Assembly (NCBI GenBank): GCA_945878745.1
Contig: CAMDVY010000206.1
Coordinates: forward strand, 1 to 5,989
From: Klebsiella pneumoniae
GTDB taxonomy: Bacteria > Pseudomonadota > Gammaproteobacteria > Pseudomonadales > Azotimanducaceae
Direction of reading: 5' to 3'
Length of the DNA: 5,989 nucleotides
Shown here: positions 1 through 5,638 of the stretch, piece by piece
How positions within the stretch are numbered: position 1 is the stretch's first letter
How the letters are laid out: the number at the start of each line of letters is the position of its first letter
Notes under the pieces: model-generated
What the model was told of the DNA's origin: nothing
Databases searched by the model: none
What the model saw: the letters and a program-made list of their open reading frames with translations, nothing else
Made by a program: the position numbers and the translations under genes

Positions 1-64
1 TAGGAGCGGTCTCTGACCGCGATTGTTGAGTTAATCAAAAATCGCGATCAGGAGATCGCTCCTA
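1..64. repeat. Inverted pair of REP-type palindromes (BIME-like)
   Basis: Two copies of a roughly 25-nt element face each other. The left copy reads TAGGAGCGGTCTC onward and the right copy, on the minus strand, reads TAGGAGCGATCTC onward. Each folds on its own: GCGGTC/GACCGC with a 3-nt loop (6-20) and GCGATC/GATCGC with a 4-nt loop (44-59). The stems differ at one base pair in a compensated way (G-C versus A-T), so pairing is kept. The outer TAGGAGCG ends also pair with each other across the whole unit. The design (conserved GGAGCG head, short GC stem, CGATT tail, inverted pairing) is that of REP elements in Pseudomonas and related bacteria. It lies downstream of the amidohydrolase and could act as a transcript end or RNA-stabilising structure for that operon. 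The window edge may cut off the first base or more. Confidence 0.8.
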
Positions 65-194
65 CGATTGATTGAATCTGCCAACTTCATTGGTGATGGC
101 GTTACAGTTTGATTACCGCTGTTATCCCTGCTCTATCCGCGCTCAATCGTTTCGAAGCTCTGAACACCCCTGCGCACCATGTTTTGTTGCGAGA
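65..194. other. Non-coding spacer, no recognised content
   Basis: This stretch lies between the REP pair and the stop codon of the minus-strand amidohydrolase. It is less GC-rich than the genes beside it. I see no hairpin followed by a T run, no convincing reading frame with a ribosome binding site, and no tRNA-like fold. A plus-strand open frame starting near 109 runs into the antisense of the amidohydrolase and does not look like a protein. Confidence 0.5.
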
Positions 195-1544
195 TTATTG
201 TCTAATCAAGGCTAGTCGGCCGCGACAGATTGTCGCTCGAACGGCGGGGGCAACCGCCTTCCCGGATAACAGGTCCTGTCTCAGAAGTTGCCAAGGGCGA
301 TCAAGCAAGCAGAGGTCTGCGGCGGCGCCGATCGACAGTGTTCTGGCGATGGCGGGTTTTTCCAGCGAGCCAAGAAACAGATTGAGCGCGGCTTCGGGTG
401 TCATCGCTTCGCTTGGGCCGAGCACTGCACCGGAGGCAGTGCGGCGAGACACTGCCGTGTGCATGGCGGCCCAAGGATCGGGGCTGCCAAATGGCGCATC
501 GGATCCCGCTGCCAGATCGATCGAGTTCGCAGCGATGGATGCGCAGCGATAGAGCCAGTCGTGCTGGTCGGCAGGAATGTCGAGGCGGTATTGATCTCCA
601 CGTTCAGCGATGAAATTCGGCTGTGTGACCACCAGCAGACCGAGATCACGCAGTTCCGCCAAAGCGGTAGGCGGTGTCACCGAAGCATGTTCAATACGAT
701 CTCCACGCAACACGCCCGCTTCACGCAGGGCGGCGAGGGTGTACACGAGGGCCAGTTCCGTCACGGTGTGTACTGCGATGACACGACCGTCCTCGTGGCT
801 GCGCCGTATCTGCAGGACAAACTCATCGAACGCGGGCAGCGAATGATCGTGCAGGTGAAACTTGGTGGGGCCAATGCGCACACCATGAGTCGCTGTGGTC
901 GAAACGAGTTCGGCCTGGCCAGCCAACAGGACCTGTTGCAACAAGTCTCCCGACGCTTGCCAGGCGGCGAAGTCGGCAATCGAGCGTGTGTCGTTGGCAG
1001 GCGTCATATCCGTGAAACCGGTAACTCCGAATCTGGCGAGTTGGCGGCTGGCGCGATGCAAGTCACCTTCCTGATGCCCGATGAGCTGGCCGATGAAAAC
1101 GTCCTGGTCGAAAAAACGACCGTCTTCCGCCCCTTCGAGTAGATGGCCTGATGCATCTGCTCGACTGACCAGCAGCTCAACCGCACGTGAGTTCATGATC
1201 CACAGTCGGCCGGAGCGATGCTGTATGCGGATGGGACGCTGTCTCACCAGCCGATCCAGCCACGCACGGTTGATCTCTCCGGCAACACACTCGTGATAAC
1301 CCACACCGCGAATCCACGTGGGTTCAGCATGGGTGTCCTGCTCACGAAGCAGTGCTTCCAGATCCGCGGTAGTGCCCACTGCAGGTGGGCCACAGTGGAT
1401 GGAGTCCAGCGATCGCGCAAATGCGCGAAAGTGGATGTGGTGATCATTCAGCCCGGGCAGCAGCAGTCCACCACCCGCATGCAGCACCGGTTCAGCAGGC
1501 GCGGGTTGAAGTGACCCGATGGCGCTGATCAGGCCATCGGTCAA
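195..1544 (-). CDS. YtcJ-like metal-dependent amidohydrolase (amidohydrolase 3 family)
   Basis: This is a cytoplasmic TIM-barrel hydrolase of the amidohydrolase superfamily, probably cleaving an amide, cyclic amide or similar C-N bond. The substrate is unknown. Counting from TTG 1544 (449 aa), a short beta-sandwich segment leads to the metal-binding HxH (NDHHIHF, H36/H38). K228 lies in GPTKFH, followed by H259 (AVHTVTE), H286 (RIEHAS) and D349 (AGSDAPFGSPDPW). These are the expected ligands in the expected order. TQPNFIAERGDQY and MHTAVSRR are also typical of YtcJ-type members. The C-terminal part returns to the sandwich (GAAADLCLLDR). The TTG start has no Shine-Dalgarno and is probably too late: the same frame is open to 1628, and upstream residues (RTILIQQASGLDGRTFDLRL) match the usual first strands of the family. 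The likely real start is near 1622, overlapping the end of the ligase gene. It is the last gene of the operon. Family assignment is firm; substrate and start are not. Confidence 0.88.
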   Translation of the reverse strand: MTDGLISAIGSLQPAPAEPVLHAGGGLLLPGLNDHHIHFRAFARSLDSIHCGPPAVGTTADLEALLREQDTHAEPTWIRGVGYHECVAGEINRAWLDRLVRQRPIRIQHRSGRLWIMNSRAVELLVSRADASGHLLEGAEDGRFFDQDVFIGQLIGHQEGDLHRASRQLARFGVTGFTDMTPANDTRSIADFAAWQASGDLLQQVLLAGQAELVSTTATHGVRIGPTKFHLHDHSLPAFDEFVLQIRRSHEDGRVIAVHTVTELALVYTLAALREAGVLRGDRIEHASVTPPTALAELRDLGLLVVTQPNFIAERGDQYRLDIPADQHDWLYRCASIAANSIDLAAGSDAPFGSPDPWAAMHTAVSRRTASGAVLGPSEAMTPEAALNLFLGSLEKPAIARTLSIGAAADLCLLDRPWQLLRQDLLSGKAVAPAVRATICRGRLALIRQ

Positions 1545-1611
1545 CCGCAGATCAAAGGTGCGTCCATCCAGCCCCGAAGCCTGCTGAATGAGGATGGTTC
1601 GGGGCGCCGGA

Positions 1612-3105
1612 TCAGGCGAAATACTGCCTCACCACGCGTCGCAGGAGTTTGCCGGTTTCGTTGTACGGCAGTTCAGGCACGAACTGGACGGCTTCCGGTA
1701 CTCGAGACGAACGCAGTTCGGTTCGCACCATCGCTTGCAGATCGGTGACTGGCACATCGTAGCCGTCGCGCAGCACGACTGCCGCAGCCACGGCCTCACC
1801 CCATTCTTCAGACGGCTTGCCCACCACGGCAACATCAAGTACTGCAGGATGTCGCATCAGCACATCTTCAATTTCCGCAGGCGAGATGTTCTCGCCACCA
1901 CGGACGATGACGTCGTCAGCGCGACCGGACAGGTACAGATAACCGTGTTCATCGATGTAGCCGGAATCCCGAGTGGGGAACCAGCCATCATCGAGAATCG
2001 CCTTGCGCTCCAGATACTCTCCGGATACCTGCGGACCACGAACAAAGATCTCACCGGGTTCGTTGGCACCCAGCACATTGCCTGCATCGTCGCGGACTTC
2101 GATTTCCAGGGCCGGCAACGGACGACCGACTGAACCCAGTCGTCTGCGAATCACCGTGTCGTCACTGCTGATGGCGGTGCGATGATCATCCGGGTCGAGG
2201 AGGGCGATGGTAGAACTGGTTTCCGTCAGGCCATAGGCGTTGGTGAAGGAAACGTGCGGAAACTTGTTCAGGGCTTTTTCGATGACCTGAATCGGCATCT
2301 TGCCGCCGCCATAGGCAATCGCCCGGAGCGATGCCGGGACAGGCATGGACGGATTGCTGTCCACGTGCTCCATGATGCGGCTGAGCATGGTCGGCACCAC
2401 AAAGGCATTGGTGACCTGCTCGCGATGGCATGCGGCCAGCCAGTCGCCAGCATTGAAATCAGGTAGCTGCACAATCTTTCGGCAGGCGTAGATCGAACTC
2501 ATCAGCGCCGAGATGCCTGCTATGTGATAGGGCGGCACTGACACGAGCGTCCCTTCTTCCTCCTCGGCCGACATGAATTCCACCGAGCCGAGAATGTACG
2601 ACACCAGATGTTCATGACGCAGGATCGCAGCCTTCGGTTTCCCGGTGGTACCACTGGTAAACAGTTGCACCGCTACGGCAGAAGGGTCTTCGGCGATCTC
2701 TTCGAGCATCGTCTGCGCCGAGAACGCGTGATCCAGAAACTGTGATCGCGTGAATACCGAGGCATCCGGGCGTGCGCCGATTCGTTGCAGTTGAGCAGGG
2801 CTTGCGATCAGCAGTGCCGGCATGACGCGATCAAGCAGTTCCTTGAGTTCGCTGTCGGTCAGACGGTAATTGAGTGGCACGTAGGGCACACCTGCCATGG
2901 CGGCACCCATGAGGCCGATGGCCACTGCTGCGCTTGAGGTATCGAGAACCACCAGGTACTCGCGGCCACTGTCCTTGACCAGGGTGGCCGCCGCGTGGGC
3001 CGCACGGTGCAGCTCATCGTAGGTGTAACGGCCATCGGGATTGCACAGGCCGATTCGGTCCGGGCAGGTTTCCGCTGCCATCTGCAGGAACATCGAGATA
3101 TTCAT
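1612..3105 (-). CDS. AMP-forming acyl-CoA ligase (class I adenylate-forming enzyme)
   Basis: This ligase activates a carboxylic acid with ATP to an acyl-adenylate and transfers it to CoA, in the cytoplasm. The 497 residues carry the complete motif set of the ANL superfamily: the phosphate-binding loop FTSGTTGKPK (149-158), YGLTET (291-296), TRDSGYID (378-385), the hinge region GRADDVIVRGGENISPAEIE (394-413), and the C-terminal NETGKLLRR with the expected catalytic lysine K486. The length is normal for a fatty or aryl acyl-CoA synthetase. The ATG at 3105 is preceded at 9 nt by GGA, which runs into the stop codon of the upstream small gene (5 nt between the genes), so translation is probably coupled. 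Its own end overlaps the conserved N-terminus of the downstream amidohydrolase. The acid substrate cannot be told from these motifs; with an amidohydrolase in the same operon, an acid released from an amide is one possibility. No broken motif is seen. Confidence 0.95.
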   Translation of the reverse strand: MNISMFLQMAAETCPDRIGLCNPDGRYTYDELHRAAHAAATLVKDSGREYLVVLDTSSAAVAIGLMGAAMAGVPYVPLNYRLTDSELKELLDRVMPALLIASPAQLQRIGARPDASVFTRSQFLDHAFSAQTMLEEIAEDPSAVAVQLFTSGTTGKPKAAILRHEHLVSYILGSVEFMSAEEEEGTLVSVPPYHIAGISALMSSIYACRKIVQLPDFNAGDWLAACHREQVTNAFVVPTMLSRIMEHVDSNPSMPVPASLRAIAYGGGKMPIQVIEKALNKFPHVSFTNAYGLTETSSTIALLDPDDHRTAISSDDTVIRRRLGSVGRPLPALEIEVRDDAGNVLGANEPGEIFVRGPQVSGEYLERKAILDDGWFPTRDSGYIDEHGYLYLSGRADDVIVRGGENISPAEIEDVLMRHPAVLDVAVVGKPSEEWGEAVAAAVVLRDGYDVPVTDLQAMVRTELRSSRVPEAVQFVPELPYNETGKLLRRVVRQYFA

Positions 3106-3110
3106 GGATT

Positions 3111-3419
3111 TTAGTCCGAAGACGGCAGCTTCTTGGATTCCTTGGTCACGAGTGCCACGCCGTTGCAGGCGAGAGACCCTTCACCTGCTTTTACACACAG
3201 CACCTCGAGGCTCTGATCTTCATTCACGTATCGCTTGCCGACCTGGCAACCGGCTTTCTGGTCGGCGTCGATGACGCCGCCGGCAGGCGCAGCATCCTTT
3301 TGACCGAGCATCTGTGCGCCTCCGCAGGTCAGCGTGGCGTCGGCGGGTGCCTTGATGACCATGACTTCGGCGGCACAGACCGCGCTTTTGAGTTTCAGGC
3401 CGGGTTTGATTGGTGTCAC
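3111..3419 (-). CDS. Small five-cysteine conserved-looking protein, function unknown
   Basis: This 102-aa soluble protein has no signal peptide or membrane segment. It begins at GTG 3419, 7 nt after a strong AGGGGAG ribosome binding site, and is the first gene of the minus-strand operon, 5 nt before the acyl-CoA ligase. Cysteines are at 15, 32, 58, 75 and 85. Ordered features are LKSAVC near 10-15, TCGG near 31-34, GKRY at 61-64, LEVLCVK near 71-77, and a polar tail ending LPSSD. Alternating short hydrophobic stretches with glycines suggest a small all-beta fold. From memory, similar short proteins with the LEVLC and LPSSD signatures sit beside acyl-CoA ligases in other bacteria, but I know of no family name or assigned role. 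Possible roles are a ligase partner, a metal-binding protein or a carrier-like accessory; it has no serine-centred phosphopantetheine site typical of acyl carriers. The reading frame itself is well supported by spacing and ribosome binding site. Confidence 0.82.
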   Translation of the reverse strand: MTPIKPGLKLKSAVCAAEVMVIKAPADATLTCGGAQMLGQKDAAPAGGVIDADQKAGCQVGKRYVNEDQSLEVLCVKAGEGSLACNGVALVTKESKKLPSSD

Positions 3420-3438
3420 GTCGATACTCCCCTATAAC
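3410..3438 (+). promoter_or_regulatory. Possible sigma-70 promoter for the PQQ dehydrogenase
   Basis: TATAAC at 3433-3438 matches the -10 consensus at 5 of 6 positions. A weak -35 candidate, TTGGTG (3410-3415, 3 of 6), lies 17 bp upstream. Transcription would start near 3445 and leave a leader of about 135 nt before GTG 3581. The -10 overlaps the first bases of the opposing operon's ribosome binding site region, so transcription in the two directions might interfere. This is a by-eye match only; other promoters in the 161-bp divergent region are possible, and I found no good -35/-10 pair for the minus-strand operon. Confidence 0.25.
3427..3433 (-). promoter_or_regulatory. Ribosome binding site of the small-protein gene
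   Basis: On the minus strand the sequence reads AGGGGAG, then 7 nt, then GTG at 3419. This near-consensus Shine-Dalgarno at ideal spacing supports the non-ATG start and makes this the entry point for translation of the three-gene operon. Confidence 0.75.
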
Positions 3439-3552
3439 TTCGATTCTGCAGCGCCCGTTCGCCCCGCGACGGATCGCCGAGGTGGAGTGTAATAGGAACT
3501 TCCCATGGCTCGCCACGCGCAGCCTTCAGATCGTGCGGTTCCACGTGGGATA

Positions 3553-3569
3553 CTCCGGAAATTCCGGGG
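3553..3569 (+). promoter_or_regulatory. Dyad overlapping the PQQ dehydrogenase Shine-Dalgarno
   Basis: CCGGAA (3555-3560) and TTCCGG (3562-3567) form a perfect inverted repeat around one central A. As RNA the element could fold as CTCCGG, loop AAATT, CCGGGG, with one G-U pair. The 3' arm contains the first bases of the Shine-Dalgarno GGGGAGGG (3566-3573), so the fold would compete with ribosome binding. As DNA it could equally be an operator for a dimeric regulator in this divergent promoter region. Which of these, if either, is real cannot be decided from the sequence. Confidence 0.35.
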
Positions 3570-3573
3570 AGGG
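3566..3573 (+). promoter_or_regulatory. Ribosome binding site deciding the GTG start at 3581
   Basis: GGGGAGGG is followed by 7 nt and GTG 3581. The residues after this GTG form a typical signal peptide, whereas the open frame further upstream (from 3410) reads as non-protein sequence and overlaps the divergent gene's 5' end. The start is therefore placed here. Confidence 0.75.
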
Positions 3574-3580
3574 CGTTGGT

Positions 3581-5506
3581 GTGCGCAAGTTCAGATGTGG
3601 GTGGCTGCTGGTCGGCTTGGTGGTTTCGGTGGTGAGCGGTGGTGTTCAGGCGGTTGAGGCGGACCCTGCCAGTGGCGTGAAGATGACCAGGCTTGGTGTG
3701 CGTGGTTTTGATCCGAATGCGCCGGGCCACGTGATCTACCAGCAGACGTGTGCCGTCTGCCATGACCAGGGCGTAGCGCGGGCGCCTAACCCGCGCATGC
3801 TGCAGTTCCTGACCACGGGTTCGATTTATCGCGCGCTCACCCGCGGTGTCATGCAGGCCCAGGCCGCAGCGCTCACCGACCTGCAAAAGCAGCAGGTGGC
3901 TGAGTACATCACCAACCAGAAATTTGTTGCCGCCGAGGTTGAACCGAAACTGCGCTGGTGCACCGCCGATCATCAGGACTTTGACCGTGATGCACCACCT
4001 GAGGTGCCGAGTTGGGGTCTTGGTTACGGCAACCTGCGGGAGGTCAGCACGGAACGAGCTGGCTTCGGTGCGAATGACCTGTCGACGCTTCGACTCAAGT
4101 GGGCGTTTGCATTTCCGAATGCGCAGCGTGCGCGCTCTCATCCATTGCTCGCTGCCGGCGCGGTGTTCACCGGCAGTGCGGATGGCACGGTGTACGCCCT
4201 GGATCGGGAAACCGGCTGTGTACGCTGGACGTTTCAGGCCAGTGCCGAAGTGCGTACGGGTATCGTGATGACTTCTGCAGCGTCTACAGAGCCGACGGTG
4301 GCCCGTCCGCTGCTTTACTTCGGCGATCTGCTCGGCAATGTTTATGCGATTGAAGCGTTTACGGGCAAGCAGGTCTGGCGAGTTCATCCGGATGATCACC
4401 CGGGCGCCACCATAACAGGTACACCAACGTTGTATCGGGATCGCCTCTATGTACCGGTGTCGTCACTGGAAGTGGTGTCGGCGCTGCAGGATACCTATGC
4501 GTGTTGTACGTTTCGTGGTTCGGTGATCGCGCTCGATGCCCGCTCTGGTGAAAGGGTCTGGCAGACCTACACGGTCGCCGAGCCTGCTCGTGCTCAAGGC
4601 ACCAATGGTGCAGGTGCGACGCGCATGGGGCCTTCAGGCGCGCCGATCTGGAACAGCCCTGCCGTCGATGTGGAACGTGGGCTGCTGTTTGTTGGCACTG
4701 GCGAGAACTACTCATCGCCGGCAACGGATACCAGCGATGCCATCATCGCCATGGAAATGAGTACGGGTGCCATTCGCTGGGTCTATCAGGCGACGCCAGG
4801 TGATGCGTGGAATGCAGCATGCGCGCCGGCCAACCGAACCAACTGCCCGAAGGAAAATGGTCCGGACGTCGAGTTTGGTGCCGCCATGGTGCTGGCCCGC
4901 TCAAGCACGGGCAAGGATTACGTGCTTGGTCCGCAGAAGAGTGGTTTTGTGCACGCAGTAGATCGAGACACCGGCAAGCTTGTGTGGAAGACCAGGCTTG
5001 GTCGGGGCGGGCTGCATGGTGGCGTGCACTTCGGGATCGCAGTCAGCGGTGATCGCATCTTCGTGCCGATCTCTGATGCAGACGACTCTCGTCAGCACAG
5101 ACGGGCCGCCAAACCTGGTCTGAACGCGCTTGATCTCGATACGGGCAAGGTGCTGTGGCGCACTCCCATGCGGAATGAGTGCCGCGGGCGCGAGTTCTGT
5201 GCGCCCGGTATTGGCGCTGCCATTACCGCGACACCGGAACTGGTGTTTGCCGGTGCACTGGATGGTTATCTGCGCATTCACGATGTGCTGACCGGCAAGG
5301 TGCTGAAGACGATTGATACCACCGCGGATGTCGTATCAGTGGATGGATCGTTGGCGCATGGTGGTTCGATGGATGGCGGCACCGCGCCGCTGCCGAGCAA
5401 CGGTGACCTGTTCGTGAATTCCGGCTACAACTTTGCGGGCCATATGCCGGGCAATGTCCTGCTCGTGTTCACGACGACGGGACGCAAGGCCGCTGGCGCC
5501 CTGTGA
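3581..5506 (+). CDS. Periplasmic quinohemoprotein dehydrogenase, N-terminal cytochrome c plus PQQ propeller (polyvinyl-alcohol dehydrogenase-like)
   Basis: This 641-aa exported enzyme should oxidise an alcohol with PQQ and pass electrons to its own heme c. Residues 1-24 (VRKFRCGW, a hydrophobic core, then GVQA) are a Sec signal peptide. A cytochrome c domain follows, with heme motif CAVCH at 57-61 and M91 in RGVMQAQ as likely axial ligand. The rest is a beta-propeller with seven A-x-D-x-x-TG-x-x-x-W-like repeats near residues 206, 256, 317, 390, 459, 516 and 567. C308-C309 (CCTFRGS) are adjacent cysteines like the vicinal disulfide over PQQ in quinoprotein alcohol dehydrogenases. GTGENYSSPATDTSD (372-386) and the C-terminal GGSMDGG and NSGYNFAGHMPGNVLL segments resemble the polyvinyl-alcohol dehydrogenase branch. 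Most quinohemoprotein alcohol dehydrogenases have the heme domain at the C-terminus; heme first, and a length near 640, fit the PVA dehydrogenase type. The true substrate may be another secondary alcohol. PQQ synthesis and heme attachment genes must lie elsewhere. It is transcribed divergently from the ligase operon. Confidence 0.9.
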   Translation: MRKFRCGWLLVGLVVSVVSGGVQAVEADPASGVKMTRLGVRGFDPNAPGHVIYQQTCAVCHDQGVARAPNPRMLQFLTTGSIYRALTRGVMQAQAAALTDLQKQQVAEYITNQKFVAAEVEPKLRWCTADHQDFDRDAPPEVPSWGLGYGNLREVSTERAGFGANDLSTLRLKWAFAFPNAQRARSHPLLAAGAVFTGSADGTVYALDRETGCVRWTFQASAEVRTGIVMTSAASTEPTVARPLLYFGDLLGNVYAIEAFTGKQVWRVHPDDHPGATITGTPTLYRDRLYVPVSSLEVVSALQDTYACCTFRGSVIALDARSGERVWQTYTVAEPARAQGTNGAGATRMGPSGAPIWNSPAVDVERGLLFVGTGENYSSPATDTSDAIIAMEMSTGAIRWVYQATPGDAWNAACAPANRTNCPKENGPDVEFGAAMVLARSSTGKDYVLGPQKSGFVHAVDRDTGKLVWKTRLGRGGLHGGVHFGIAVSGDRIFVPISDADDSRQHRRAAKPGLNALDLDTGKVLWRTPMRNECRGREFCAPGIGAAITATPELVFAGALDGYLRIHDVLTGKVLKTIDTTADVVSVDGSLAHGGSMDGGTAPLPSNGDLFVNSGYNFAGHMPGNVLLVFTTTGRKAAGAL

Positions 5507-5638
5507 GCCTGGCAAGTCCAGGGCAAGCAGGGCTTCTCCGGTAGCGCTGGGGGTAGCGCTGGGCCTCCTGACAAAACAGGCGGGATCCCGGGAATTTGCG
5601 CTGTCAGCCCCGGCCATCCGGCCTCGGAAACGAGAAGT
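5507..5638. other. Gap between convergent genes: short tandem repeat and small dyads
   Basis: The gap holds a weak hairpin just after the dehydrogenase stop (CCTGG/CCAGG, 5509-5523, loop of 5, no T run), a tandem pair of GGTAGCGCTGG (5540-5562), and the 10-bp palindrome CGGGATCCCG (5581-5590). No convincing rho-independent terminator or gene is seen. Some of this sequence may be decayed coding DNA from the Rieske gene whose remnant lies to the right. Confidence 0.4.
5540..5562. repeat. Tandem 11-bp direct repeat, period 12
   Basis: GGTAGCGCTGG occurs at 5540-5550 and again at 5552-5562, separated by one G. Each copy contains the palindrome AGCGCT. It lies 34 nt after the dehydrogenase stop codon. 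With only two copies it may simply be a small slippage duplication. Confidence 0.6.

Noticed and set aside
288..1142. Long plus-strand open frame (284 codons)
   Set aside because: It lies entirely antisense to the amidohydrolase, is rich in Arg, Gly, His and Cys without domain motifs, and has no ribosome binding site. It is a shadow of high-GC coding DNA on the other strand.
1588..2133. Plus-strand open frame of 181 codons
   Set aside because: It is antisense to the C-terminal domain of the acyl-CoA ligase, whose adenylation motifs are intact in the other strand, and it has no family motif of its own.
3423..3556. GATACTCC repeated at 3423-3430 and 3549-3556
   Set aside because: It is an 8-bp match only. 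The first copy is part of the minus-strand ribosome binding site region, and the spacing suggests chance rather than paired operator sites.
3410..3580. N-terminal extension of the PQQ dehydrogenase frame
   Set aside because: The residues are basic and non-conserved in character, precede a full signal peptide, and overlap the start of the divergent gene. The strong ribosome binding site at 3566-3573 places the start at 3581.
3416..4399. Long minus-strand open frame (327 codons)
   Set aside because: It is antisense to the cytochrome and propeller coding sequence and crosses the divergent promoter region. Its composition is not protein-like, and the plus-strand reading has clear motifs.
5509..5523. 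Hairpin CCTGG-CAAGT-CCAGG after the dehydrogenase stop as a terminator
   Set aside because: The stem is only 5 bp (6 with a bulge) and no T run follows, so it does not meet the usual form of a rho-independent terminator.
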